Shown here in pieces: positions 7,571 through 17,757 of a stretch of 64,000 bases of DNA (position 1 is the first letter of the stretch; every line of letters starts with the position of its first letter). The position numbers were made by a program, and so were the translations under genes. Under the pieces are notes generated by a model, which was given only the letters and a program-made list of their open reading frames with translations, was not told where the DNA came from and did no database searches. The DNA is from Flavobacterium sp. CBA20B-1 (GTDB taxonomy: Bacteria; Bacteroidota; Bacteroidia; Flavobacteriales; Flavobacteriaceae), in contig NZ_CP092370.1 of NCBI RefSeq assembly GCF_028473145.1, positions 186,001 to 250,000 of the forward strand. The letters run 5' to 3'.

Positions 7571-9360
7571 CGGTATGAGGTTTTGATCGAGTGTCGAAAC
7601 GCTGCATGAAGCGAAAGCAGATCGGGGTGCAAAGCACCGTTTCGATCTGGTAGCTTCAAAAGTGAATTTCGACCGATTAAAAGATCGCCGCAATAAAAGA
7701 CTTTTGGTACTTTTTGTCTCTAAAAAGTACAGAAAAAACCGAAATGCATCTAGCAAGAACAATGGAGATTCAGAATCGAAAGAGATTTTTCACTCCATTG
7801 CATGCCGTTCAAGATGACAAACTAAACGCAAGTCAGGATGCGATGTTGCATGCTTGTCTCGCTTTAGCGGAAGTGCAGCATGACAGATCAGATAGAACTT
7901 CTGGATTTTTGATTGAAAACCCAGCTTGAATGTAACCTACGCGGTATGAGGTTTTGATCGAGTGTCGAAACGCTGCATGAAGCGAAAGCAGATCGGGGTG
8001 CAAAGCACCGTTTCGATCTGGTAGCTTCAAAAGTGAATTTCGACCGATTAAAAGATCGCCGCAATAAAAGACTTTTGGTACTTTTTGTCTCTAAAAAGTA
8101 CAGAAAAAACCGAAATGCATCTAGCAAGAACAATGGAGATTCAGAATCGAAAGAGATCTTTCACTCCATTGCATGCCGTTCAAGATGACAAACTAAACGC
8201 AAAATAGGATGCGATGCTGCACTTCGACTGAGCTCAGTGACCAGCGCAGCATGACAGTATGGATAGAACTATTCGATTTTTGATTGAAAACGGAATAACT
8301 TTTTTAAAAAACAAATTATGAATTAAAACAAACTAAAAATTGCGAGCTATACGCTAACAGTTAAAATAAATCCTTGCAACTAAAAACAAATCATAATACA
8401 AAAAAGTAGTTTGCTAAGGTAGGAGCAAAGCACATAATCACTTTTCAAACCATAATAGATAAATATTAATATAGTTAGTTAGTTGAATGAAGTAGTTAAA
8501 ATCCGAAAGGCGGTTATGTGCCGAAGCTCTTAGTTATTTTCTGTGGAGACACAAAACCGGATGCGATGCTGCATGCTTGTCTCGCTTTAGCGGAAGTGCA
8601 GCATGACAGATCAGATAGAACTTCTGGATTTTTGATTGAAAACCCAGCTTGAATGTAACCTACGCGGTATGAGGTTTTGATCGAGCGTCGAAACACTTAA
8701 TGAAGCGTAAACAGATTAGATGGTCGGTGAGTTTATCGAACCGCGATCTGGTAGCTTCAAAAGTGAATTTCGACCGATTAAAAGATCGCCGCAATAAAAG
8801 ACTTTTGGTACTTTTTGTCTCTAAAAAGTACAGAAAAAATCGAAATGCATCTAGCAAGAACAATGGAGATTCAGAATCGAAAGAGATCTTTCACTCCATT
8901 GCATGCCGTTCAAGATGACAAACTATACGTAAAGTAGGATGCGATGTTGCACTTCGACTGAGCTCAGTGACCAGCGCAGCATGACAGTATGGATAGAACT
9001 ATTCGATTTTTGATTGAAAAACGGAATAACTTTTTTAAAAACAAATTATGAATTAAAACAAACTAAAAATCGCTAGCTGTAAGCTAACAGTTAAAATAAA
9101 TCCTTGCAACTAAAAACAAATCATAATACAAAAAAGTAGTTTGCTAAGGTAGGAGCAAAGCACATAATCACTTTTCAAACCATAATAGATAAATATTAAT
9201 ATAGTTAGTTAGTTGAATGAAGTAGTTAAAATCCGAAAGGCGGTTATGTGCCGAAGCTCTTAGTTATTTTCTGTGGAGACACAAAACCAGATGCGATGCT
9301 ACATGCTTGTCTCGCTTTAGCGGAAGTGCAGCATGACAGATCGGATAGAGCTATTAACAC
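7571..9360. repeat. Nested tandem duplications (about 371 and 723-730 bp units)
   Basis: The sequence CGGTATGAGGTTTTGATCGAG occurs at 7571, 7942 and 8665. The first interval is 371 bp; the second is 723 bp and rises to 730 bp further along because of a 7-base indel. The long unit contains the 371-bp type core plus an extra block (CTTCGACTGAGCTCAGTGACC, then AAGTAGTTTGCTAAGGTAGG) present at about 8222-8640 and 8951-9330. Open frames inside (for example 7714-7929) are reproduced with the repeats and are interrupted differently in each copy, so they are not genes. Confidence 0.85.
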
Positions 9361-9737
9361 GAATTAGGGCGCCATTATAATTAAAACGAGCGTCAATTAA
9401 TTGAAGAATACGTAAAAGAATCGGGTAGCTTTGCTACGATTCGATTCTTTAGGATTCAAAATTTAAATTGACCGTTTTAAGGATGAGGTAAGAGTAAAAA
9501 AACTTTGCTTCTTTAGTTATAAAGAAGAATAAAACCAAAAGATTCATATTACGACTAAATGAGATTAATATCCCAAATAGTCCAATAAACTTAAATAAAA
9601 GAATGATGATAAAAACTAAAACATAAACCTACAAGGTTTCCAAAACCTAGCAGGATAAAAAAAATCCCCTCTAACACAAGTTGGCGCTTCGCAGAAGGGA
9701 TCAAAGTCAATTAATTATTAACTAACCTTACAAAAGT
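9361..9737. other. Region between the repeats and the susC-like gene
   Basis: Positions 9404-9495 are a near copy of 2599-2690 (AAGAATCGGGTAGCTTTGCTACG and the following text). From about 9640 the sequence becomes the leader of the receptor gene: CAAGGTTTCCAAAACCT, an A-rich tract, and CTAACCTTACAAAAGT just before the ATG at 9738. No clear TAnnTTTG element stands out. Confidence 0.4.
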
Positions 9738-12734
9738 ATGAAAAATTTTACTTTTGCAGCACTTGCTGTACCCCTTATGTGGGTGTTGCTCTTACTACTT
9801 TTTTTTAACAGCAACAAATTACACGCGCAAGAAACAATAGTTTTAAGCGGCGTGGTGAAAAGTGTCGACGGTATGCCCCTTGAAGGCGTAACCGTGTGGC
9901 AGAACGATACCGATAATGGTACCCAAACCAATCAAGAAGGATGGTATTCTTTAGAAGTTCAACGTGATTCGTATGTTAGTTTTGAATACCTTGGTTTCAA
10001 AACCCAGACCATTCGCGTCACAGGCAAGGTGCTAAACCTTACACTTTTAGCAGACGACGATACCTTAGAAGAGTTGGTGATCAATGCCGGTTACTATAAC
10101 GTAAAAGACAAAGAACGCACAGGCAGTATAGCTAAAATTACAAGTAAAGAAATCAGTCAGCAACCAATTGCCAACCCACTGGCCGCTATGCAAGGGCGTA
10201 TGGCAGGGGTGAATATTACGCAAAGTAGCGGTACCCCTGGCGGTGGCTTCGATATACAGATAAGGGGGCGCAACAGTTTACGCACCGAGGGGAATGCGCC
10301 CCTGTATATCGTTGATGGTGTGCCCTATGCCGGGCAGTCAAACGCTGACCAAGAATTGTCCTCAGGTATCATGCCTTTAGGGAATGTGAGCCCATTAAAC
10401 AGCATAAACCCCAACGATATCGAAAGCATCGAAGTGTTGAAAGATGCCGATGCTACAGCTATTTACGGGTCGCGTGGTTCCAATGGAGTAGTGCTGATCA
10501 CAACCAAAAAAGGTACTACCGACCGGACTACCTTTTCCTTGCAGTCTCACACTGCCGTAAGCACGGTTTCTAAATATATGGATTTAATGCACACACAGCA
10601 GTACCTGCAAATGCGCCGTGATGCCTTTGCCAATAGTGGTATCGCTGAATATCCAGAAAATGCGTACGATATAAACGGCACCTGGGATCAGCATCGCTAC
10701 ACCGATTGGCAAAAAGAATTTATCGGCGGGAAAGCGCTATCACAAAACACACAGTTCTCCGTGGGTGGGGGATCCGGACAAACCAGCTACCTCTTTAGTG
10801 CCACCCATAGGAAAGATGGTACGGTATATCCCGGAGATTTCGGGTACAGGCGTACCAACTTTATGCTGAATGTAAACCACCAGTCCAAAGACAGCAGGTT
10901 TAATTTTCAGGGAAGTGTGCAAAAGAACGACCAGGACAACAAGCTCATGGCAACCGATCTAACAACAGCGGTTTTTCTACCACCCAATGCGCCAGCTTTG
11001 TACGATGAGCAAGGAACTATCAATTGGGAAAACAACACCTTTGAAAACCCGTTGGCAAAATTAAACGCGCAATACCTTTCCGAAACATCCGATCTAATCG
11101 CACAATTGAATCTGTCTTACGAAGTTGCAAAGAATATAAGGTTCAGCCTGCTTGGTGGCGCTACCCGCACGCAGGGTAAAGAGATTCGTACCATGCCTTC
11201 TACCATGATGAATCCCTCATTGCAATACACCAGTGCCAACTCTTCTGTAAATGTGGTTACGCTTCACAAAGAAAGCTGGATTGTAGAACCTAAGCTAAAT
11301 TATTCGTACAGTAATGATAATGCACGGTTAGAAGTATTATTGGGAAGTACCTTCGAAGAACGTTCACAAGATGTATTGGGATTAAGTGGAAGCAATTTCT
11401 TATCAAATGATTTCATTAGGAACATTCAAAGTGCCGCTACCCAACGTGTTACTAAAGATGCAGAAACACGCTACAGATACCATGCGCTATTTGCCCGAGT
11501 AAACTATACACATAAAGACAAGTACATCCTAAACGCTACCGCCCGCAGGGATGGTTCCAGCAGGTTTGGCTCCAACAAAAAGTGGGGCAACTTCGGTGCT
11601 TTGGGCGCCGCATGGCTCTTCAGCCGGGAAAAGGCATTGGAATATAATTCATGGCTAAGTTTTGGAAAACTACGTGCAAGCTACGGTATTGCAGGTAATG
11701 ACCTCATTGGCGACTACCAGTACCTAAACACATTAGGTTTGGGCTTGTACACCTATGATGGCAAGGTAACCTTAGAACCGTTACGATTATACAATCCCGA
11801 TTTTAGTTGGGAAACCAATAAAAAATTAGAAGCAGCACTGGAACTTGAGTTCTTTAACGGCAAGTTGGCTGCTTCGGCTGCATGGTACCGAAACCGATCC
11901 TCGAATCAGCTAGTAGGTATCCCATTGCCTGGAACAACAGGTTTTCCAAGCGTACAGGCAAACTTGGGTGCAACCGTAGAAAACCGGGGCTGGGAATTCA
12001 CCCTACGCAGCAGCAACCTGCAAAAAGAGAAATGGTCTTGGAACACCCGTTTGAACCTTACCATACCCCGAAACGAACTCATTGCTTTTCCAAATTTAGA
12101 GCAATCAACCTATGCCAACCAATACCAAATCGGTAAACCGGTTACCATCCGTAAAATGTACCGCTACACGGGCATCAACCCAGAAACGGGGCTTTTTGAA
12201 TTTGAAGATACCAACAACGATGGTAAAATCGATTTGAACGACCGCACGCTAGCAATGGATGTGGGGGTGCGTTTTTACGGTGGCATTCACAATTCCTTTC
12301 AATACAAAAACTGGAGTCTCGATTTCTTGTTTCAGTTTGTAAAGCAAAAAGCGTTTTCACCCGATTTCCGCAGCAATTTATTGGGTGAAATGGAAAATAA
12401 AAACGTACGTGCTGGCAGTTATTTTGGTTCGGGTAGCGAAATGCCTTCCTACCAACAGCCATCGTTAACAGCAAATACCGATGCATACCGGGCATACCAG
12501 AATTTTGCCAACAGCGATCAGGTAGTTATAGATGGCTCCTACATCCGTTTGAAATCCCTACAGCTCCAATACGCGTGGAAAATTCCCCAATTGGCAGGTA
12601 TTTCCTTTAACACGTTTTTACAGGGACAGAACCTGGTAACCTTTACAAAGTTCTGGGGCAGCGATCCCGAAACCGCTTTGGGGTTTCTTCCAGCGCTCAG
12701 AACGATATCCTTTGGAGTTACCATTAACTTTTAA
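9738..12734 (+). CDS. SusC/RagA-type TonB-linked outer membrane receptor
   Basis: This 998-residue outer-membrane transporter imports oligomers captured by its SusD partner, powered by TonB. A signal peptide covers about residues 1-31, ending LHAQ. A carboxypeptidase-like beta-sandwich follows (about 35-110, LSGVVKSVDGMPLEGVTVW). The plug domain (about 130-255) shows QIRGRNSLR, PLYIVDGVPY and SIEVLKDADATAIYGSRG, all hallmarks of SusC proteins. The rest is a beta-barrel ending in FGVTINF with a terminal Phe. It is followed after 10 bases by the susD-like gene. Its substrate is not shown, but the peptidase downstream points to peptides. Confidence 0.97.
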   Translation: MKNFTFAALAVPLMWVLLLLLFFNSNKLHAQETIVLSGVVKSVDGMPLEGVTVWQNDTDNGTQTNQEGWYSLEVQRDSYVSFEYLGFKTQTIRVTGKVLNLTLLADDDTLEELVINAGYYNVKDKERTGSIAKITSKEISQQPIANPLAAMQGRMAGVNITQSSGTPGGGFDIQIRGRNSLRTEGNAPLYIVDGVPYAGQSNADQELSSGIMPLGNVSPLNSINPNDIESIEVLKDADATAIYGSRGSNGVVLITTKKGTTDRTTFSLQSHTAVSTVSKYMDLMHTQQYLQMRRDAFANSGIAEYPENAYDINGTWDQHRYTDWQKEFIGGKALSQNTQFSVGGGSGQTSYLFSATHRKDGTVYPGDFGYRRTNFMLNVNHQSKDSRFNFQGSVQKNDQDNKLMATDLTTAVFLPPNAPALYDEQGTINWENNTFENPLAKLNAQYLSETSDLIAQLNLSYEVAKNIRFSLLGGATRTQGKEIRTMPSTMMNPSLQYTSANSSVNVVTLHKESWIVEPKLNYSYSNDNARLEVLLGSTFEERSQDVLGLSGSNFLSNDFIRNIQSAATQRVTKDAETRYRYHALFARVNYTHKDKYILNATARRDGSSRFGSNKKWGNFGALGAAWLFSREKALEYNSWLSFGKLRASYGIAGNDLIGDYQYLNTLGLGLYTYDGKVTLEPLRLYNPDFSWETNKKLEAALELEFFNGKLAASAAWYRNRSSNQLVGIPLPGTTGFPSVQANLGATVENRGWEFTLRSSNLQKEKWSWNTRLNLTIPRNELIAFPNLEQSTYANQYQIGKPVTIRKMYRYTGINPETGLFEFEDTNNDGKIDLNDRTLAMDVGVRFYGGIHNSFQYKNWSLDFLFQFVKQKAFSPDFRSNLLGEMENKNVRAGSYFGSGSEMPSYQQPSLTANTDAYRAYQNFANSDQVVIDGSYIRLKSLQLQYAWKIPQLAGISFNTFLQGQNLVTFTKFWGSDPETALGFLPALRTISFGVTINF

Positions 12735-12744
12735 ATATTAAATC

Positions 12745-14112
12745 ATGAAAAAATTAACGATATATATGGTATCCTGCGGCATAATGCTTCTCACCGCAGC
12801 CTGCAACGACTTTTTAGAAGTGGAAGTACCAAAACAAATGGTGGATCAAACCAAAACGTTCAACGACGACCGTACCGCCGAAGCGGCACTGCATCATGCC
12901 TATGTTTTACTCACAGAGAACGGGTTTTTATCTGGAAATGCCGGTGCTGCACCCGTATTATTGGGTTGTTACACCGATGAGTTGGAAGTAACCTCACCTG
13001 CTTTTCCCGATTACATGAATTTTTACAACGGTGCCGTATTGGCAAATAATTCAAGCGTAAGTGCCCTGTGGAACCAAACCTATGCACAGATTTATGCTGT
13101 AAACAATATTTTGGAAGGTATCAAACAGTCCACAGGAATTACAGAATCTGTCAAAACACAACTACAAGGCGAAGCCTTAGCTATTAGGGGAATTTTACAT
13201 TTTTATTTGGCACAAACTTTTGCAGACGTACCTTATGTGACATCGGTTGACTACAAGGTAAACCAAAAAATAGGCAAGTTGTCGGTCAATGCGGTAATGG
13301 AACGTGCCCTTACCGATTTAAAAGATGCCGAAGAATTATTGTTGCCAACCTATCCCACAGCAGAACGGGTACGCATCAACCAATCTGTCGTACAAGCTTT
13401 TATGGCGCGAATATATCTCTATATGGAAAACTGGCCAATGGCTCAGCAGTATGCAGAAGCTCTTATAAACAATGCAGACTATACACTCTCTGCTATAAAC
13501 AGCCTTTTTCTCAAAGAAAGTAAAAGTGCTATTTGGCAATTGAAACCAACCATTAACGGTATGAATACCTACGAAGCACTTACCTATACTTTTTTTGCTG
13601 TTCCTGCGCCAAACATTAAATTAAGTACGTCGCTTTTAGAAATGTTTGAACCCGGTGACCTGCGAAAAGAACACTGGGTAAAGTTTATTGGCAACGACCA
13701 GCAGAACGCGCACAACTACAAATACAAAAAAATGGGTTTTAGCAGTCCTGCGGTGGAATATTCCCTAGTGATGCGTATAGAAGAAATGTACTTGATTGCC
13801 GCTGAAGCAACAGCCCATTTACAAGATTGGGACGCATGCAACGGTTATTTAAACCAGATAAGAAACCAAGCGGGGCTAGAAGCTGTTGAAATCCAATCGG
13901 TAAATCAAGCAGTGGATGCCATTCTTCAGGAAAGACGGGTAGCATTCTTTTGTGAATTTGGTCACCGCTTTTACGATTTAAAACGCACAGACCGCTTGAT
14001 GGATTTACAGGCTGTTAAACCCAATTGGAAACCCTACGCAAGCGTATGGCCACTGCCTGAAAACGAATTATTATTAAACCCCAACCTGCTGCCTCAGAAC
14101 ACCGGCTATTAA
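12745..14112 (+). CDS. SusD/RagB family nutrient-binding lipoprotein
   Basis: This 455-residue protein has a lipoprotein signal with the lipidated cysteine at residue 20 (LLTAAC). It is therefore anchored in the outer membrane, where it caps the SusC barrel. TPR-like helices fill the middle (EALAIRGILHFYLAQTFADVPYV is the usual SusD block; about residues 145-170). The C-terminus, WPLPENELLLNPNLLPQNTGY-like, is the family's closing signature with P-x-x-E and N-x-G-Y. It lies 10 bases after the receptor and 11 bases before the peptidase, so all three are one operon. Confidence 0.96.
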   Translation: MKKLTIYMVSCGIMLLTAACNDFLEVEVPKQMVDQTKTFNDDRTAEAALHHAYVLLTENGFLSGNAGAAPVLLGCYTDELEVTSPAFPDYMNFYNGAVLANNSSVSALWNQTYAQIYAVNNILEGIKQSTGITESVKTQLQGEALAIRGILHFYLAQTFADVPYVTSVDYKVNQKIGKLSVNAVMERALTDLKDAEELLLPTYPTAERVRINQSVVQAFMARIYLYMENWPMAQQYAEALINNADYTLSAINSLFLKESKSAIWQLKPTINGMNTYEALTYTFFAVPAPNIKLSTSLLEMFEPGDLRKEHWVKFIGNDQQNAHNYKYKKMGFSSPAVEYSLVMRIEEMYLIAAEATAHLQDWDACNGYLNQIRNQAGLEAVEIQSVNQAVDAILQERRVAFFCEFGHRFYDLKRTDRLMDLQAVKPNWKPYASVWPLPENELLLNPNLLPQNTGY

Positions 14113-14123
14113 AAAAAGAAACA

Positions 14124-16655
14124 ATGAAAACCGCTCTATATTATTTAATTTGTTTGTTGGTTTATATGGTCTGCCCCGTATGGGGGCAGGCTAATACCAA
14201 CGAACCGGAAACCTTACGCCCCGCTTTTATTACCGCATCGGGGAAAACAATGGTTTATTTTACTGATACCGACAGCGAAAGTAACTGTATGGTTTATAAA
14301 ACAGATACACACCAAAAGCTTGTTTTAAAGAATGTAGATAACAGCATGCTGGTAACAGATCAAAAAGGTATTTTTTACAGTTACAGTAAAAAACAACTGT
14401 ATGTAGCCGATTTTAATACTAAGAAAATAGATACCATACATCAGGTTACGGCAATGGAGATTTCAGCACCGCTTTCTACCGTGTTATATAGTAACAAAAA
14501 CACATCGCAGCTTACGCTCCTCAATATACAAGCAGATTCCTCTGAAACAATTACCGATGTAGTATTTTATAGTTTTGATAACAACCTTGAGAAATTACTG
14601 TATCAAACAAAAAACAACCAATTATATGTAAAAGACCTAAAAAGGGGAAGTGTAGTAAAATACAATGCTATCGGTATAAATTCATTTAATTTAAAGCAAG
14701 TGAAATGGGATGCAGCTGGAAAAAATGCCTATCTGTTTTTTGTAGATGACGCACATGTTCATCTGTACAGATTGTCAAATAAATGGAATAAGATAGGAAG
14801 TTATGCTATTAAAAATGAGCAGCAGCAGCTCCTAATCGATACTTCGTTCAGTTCGTTGATGGTACTTCCAAACGATCAAATTGTTGTGGGAGTAAAACCA
14901 TTGGAAAACACCGACCCTAATAGCGCAAATGTAACGATATGGAACGGTACTAAAAAGGGCTTTCCGGCAGCGGTCGATTTGCACAGAAAATATACCAACC
15001 AATTGGCGGTACTAAATGGTAAAACCGGCAACTTAACATCGTTAATGCAAGCTGGAAAGGCGTTGGGTTACCTAATTGACCATAGCGGAAATCTGTACCG
15101 ATATGAGCTATTGCAACACGATGATACGTCCCTGCTGAACCCGCCCGTTAGTTTATATAAATACAATTTTGAGAAAAACAGTTTTAGCTATTTTAGTGAT
15201 TTTAGTTCGGATCGTTCCAACCTGATGCAATACAAAGGCTTCCCTCATTTGGTTTATTATAAAGATAATCATTGGTATTATTTTGACGAAAGAAAGGGTA
15301 GCGGAGTAGGCATAACTGAAAATACCGATGGGAAGTTTTACAGTGACCAACACGAGTATTATAAAATAACTGGAACCCAATCACTAAACGCACCGTTGCA
15401 ATGGAAAGATAAAGGCTTTTATGTGAACGATCAGCAAGATATATGGTATTACGATTGGCAACTAAAAACAATCACCCGTAAAACCAGTGGGAAAAAAGAC
15501 GAAAAGAATTACAGCATCTGTAATTGCAATCACGAGCTGCAACAGTCATCCATTACTCCCTTTGAAATTGTTACCAAATCGCACAACGATTTAGTTGTTA
15601 CATGGACAGCGGGCCTGCACGAGTTTGAAGGGATTGAATTGTTAAAAGACGATGGTACACAGCTTCCATTGGTCTGGGATAAGGCGCATTACTCAAAAAT
15701 CAAACGGTTTAATGATTTTCTTATGTATGTAAAAGAAAAGGTAAATGTTCCACCTGCTTTGTACGTTTATGATCTTAAAGCAGGAAAAGAAACATTGTTG
15801 CACCAAAGTAATACTTGGGATGAGAAAGCCGCCGAAGTAAAATCGGAGCATTTTTATTGGTACAACGAAAAATCTGAGATTAGGGGCGGTATTGTCCGCT
15901 TTCCAAAGAACTATAGAGAAAAAGATGCTGTAAAATATCCGGTAGTGGTAGCTATCTACGAAAAAAAGTTTAAAAAACAGAATAAGTATGTTGCACCGAC
16001 AGATTTAAGTGTAACCGATATCAACTTCAGGGAGTACACCGCAGATGATTATTTTGTGATTGAACCGGATATTTATTACGAAATAGGAGAAACGGGCAAC
16101 TCTGCCCTAAAGTGTATCAATGAAACAGTCGATTTCCTTACAAAAGTATTTCCACTCGATACAGAAAGAATGGGGCTCTATGGGCACTCGTTCGGAGGTT
16201 ATGAAACCAATTTTGTCATCACGCAAACGCCAAGGTTTAAAGCAGCAGTTTCTAGTGCCGGAGTTGCTGATGCCGTAAGTATGTATCTCACCTACAGTTT
16301 TGACCTTTACAGACCTGATATTTTCAGATTCGAAACACAACAATGGCGTTTTGGCAAAAGTTTTTTTGATGATCAGCAGTTGTATTTTAGAAACTCACCG
16401 GTTCATCATGCGAAAAATATTTCCACTCCGCTGTTACTCATCACGGGCGATAAAGATTACGTGATCAACTGGCAGCAGAGTCTTTATATGTTTAACGCAA
16501 TGAAGCGTTTGGGTAAAGACGTACAATTATTACTTTACAAAAACGAAGGACACAGCATCAATGAAACTAAGAATCGTATAGATGTAAGCCGCAGAACCAA
16601 AGAATGGTTTGATTATTACCTTAAAGGTAAGACGGAATCCGATTGGTTAAACTAA
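14124..16655 (+). CDS. Secreted S9 family (prolyl oligopeptidase-type) serine peptidase
   Basis: This 843-residue protein has a signal peptide (about residues 1-22, ending WGQA). The N-terminal 580 residues are beta-propeller-like repeats. The C-terminal alpha/beta hydrolase carries the nucleophile Ser689 in GHSFGG, Asp778 in GDKDYV and His810 in NEGHS. The family cleaves short peptides. Placed as third gene of the SusCD operon, it probably trims peptides brought in through the receptor, in the periplasm or at the surface. No lipobox is seen. A clear terminator follows. Confidence 0.9.
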   Translation: MKTALYYLICLLVYMVCPVWGQANTNEPETLRPAFITASGKTMVYFTDTDSESNCMVYKTDTHQKLVLKNVDNSMLVTDQKGIFYSYSKKQLYVADFNTKKIDTIHQVTAMEISAPLSTVLYSNKNTSQLTLLNIQADSSETITDVVFYSFDNNLEKLLYQTKNNQLYVKDLKRGSVVKYNAIGINSFNLKQVKWDAAGKNAYLFFVDDAHVHLYRLSNKWNKIGSYAIKNEQQQLLIDTSFSSLMVLPNDQIVVGVKPLENTDPNSANVTIWNGTKKGFPAAVDLHRKYTNQLAVLNGKTGNLTSLMQAGKALGYLIDHSGNLYRYELLQHDDTSLLNPPVSLYKYNFEKNSFSYFSDFSSDRSNLMQYKGFPHLVYYKDNHWYYFDERKGSGVGITENTDGKFYSDQHEYYKITGTQSLNAPLQWKDKGFYVNDQQDIWYYDWQLKTITRKTSGKKDEKNYSICNCNHELQQSSITPFEIVTKSHNDLVVTWTAGLHEFEGIELLKDDGTQLPLVWDKAHYSKIKRFNDFLMYVKEKVNVPPALYVYDLKAGKETLLHQSNTWDEKAAEVKSEHFYWYNEKSEIRGGIVRFPKNYREKDAVKYPVVVAIYEKKFKKQNKYVAPTDLSVTDINFREYTADDYFVIEPDIYYEIGETGNSALKCINETVDFLTKVFPLDTERMGLYGHSFGGYETNFVITQTPRFKAAVSSAGVADAVSMYLTYSFDLYRPDIFRFETQQWRFGKSFFDDQQLYFRNSPVHHAKNISTPLLLITGDKDYVINWQQSLYMFNAMKRLGKDVQLLLYKNEGHSINETKNRIDVSRRTKEWFDYYLKGKTESDWLN

Positions 16656-16666
16656 TTTTATGTAAG

Positions 16667-16698
16667 AAACGACTGTCTTTGAGGCAGTCGTTTTTGTT
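16667..16698 (+). terminator. Terminator of the susCD-peptidase operon
   Basis: Arms AAACGACTG (16667-16675) and CAGTCGTTT (16685-16693) are perfect and enclose nine bases, followed by a T-rich tract. It lies 12 bases past the peptidase stop codon and ends the operon. Confidence 0.85.
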
Positions 16699-16852
16699 TT
16701 GAATGAAATAAGTTAAAGTAATGAAGTGTTATACATATCGCCCGTATTTAACGTTTTTAACCCGTGCTTTTAAAAGCAAAACGGTGGTGTAGAAAATGTG
16801 TTCCTAATATTGTAACACGTAAAAGCTGGAAACTGCCGATATAGTAACACAC

Positions 16853-17635
16853 TTAAACTTTTTTCTGGTTTCTTTGTGCACGCAGTACGCCCGGAAGTAT
16901 ATTGTAGTACTGTTTAAAATACTTTACAAAGTCACTGTACTGGCGATAGCCTGTTTCTGCTGCAATTTCCTTAAACGATTTTTGGGTATAGCAGATCAAG
17001 TAGTATGCCTTATCCATCCGTAAAGATATCTGGTACTCGTAAATACTGCAACTATACTGTTCTTTAAACAGCTTCTGCACTAGGTTGCTGTTTATACCGA
17101 ATTCTTTAACTACTTCTTCCATACGTACCCGAACGGTTAAAGGGAGCTGGTCAATATAATCCTTAATTTTTTCGATAATTTCATAGTGCCGCTTGTTTTC
17201 TAACAGCCGGGCTGTTTCTGTCTGGGTCATCTCATAGCTAGCTTTAAAATATTCTTTATGCAGATGAAACTGGTACAGGTTTATTGCGATGGTATTGTTT
17301 ACTGCCATCTGGCTCGCTGAACAGAGAAACTGATTGGTAAACAAATGTATGTGCTTCAGCGGGGGAGCTACTGCCACCGATGTATTACAAATTTCATGTA
17401 ATAAGGTACGGGTTTCATAATCGACCAATTGCAATAGTGATTTTCCTGATAACTCCTCCAATTCGGCTTTGTAATGCTTTGCAAATGATTCGCATGTATT
17501 CACTATTTCAAATTCGTTGTTTATTATAACCACGTAATGGCTGCTGTATCTCTGAAAGCTTGCCGGCTTTATGAACGCCATATGCAGCAGGCGTCTGCGT
17601 AGTTCTTCTAATACCATGTTAAACAACGCTTCCAA
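16853..17635 (-). CDS. AraC-family regulator with an N-terminal PAS-like sensor
   Basis: In this 260-residue protein, residues about 25-75 (VVIINNEFEIVNTCESFAKH, then GKSLLQLVD) have the pattern of a PAS domain. Residues about 155-255 form an AraC DNA-binding domain with two HTHs, the second shown by SFKEIAAETGYRQYSDFVKYFKQYY and the P-G-V-L-R ending. It sits convergent to the SusCD-peptidase operon, separated by about 200 bases and the terminator. It may control that operon, but this rests on proximity only. Confidence 0.85.
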   Translation of the reverse strand: MEALFNMVLEELRRRLLHMAFIKPASFQRYSSHYVVIINNEFEIVNTCESFAKHYKAELEELSGKSLLQLVDYETRTLLHEICNTSVAVAPPLKHIHLFTNQFLCSASQMAVNNTIAINLYQFHLHKEYFKASYEMTQTETARLLENKRHYEIIEKIKDYIDQLPLTVRVRMEEVVKEFGINSNLVQKLFKEQYSCSIYEYQISLRMDKAYYLICYTQKSFKEIAAETGYRQYSDFVKYFKQYYNILPGVLRAQRNQKKV

Positions 17636-17757
17636 ACCCTCAAATGCATCATTTATATTTCCCGTTTTTATACGATGGTCTAGCCTTCCCTTCCCCAGCT
17701 CCAGAAGTGCGTGACGGAAATGCTACCACCGCTTTTCGCTAATCTTGAAATGCTTCA

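Noticed and set aside
7436..8918. Several open frames of 60-108 codons on both strands
   Set aside because: All are copies of the same repeat read in different frames; none is conserved in frame between copies.
12175..12724. Minus-strand open frames of 61-106 codons within the susC-like gene
   Set aside because: They are antisense shadows of a well-supported receptor gene.
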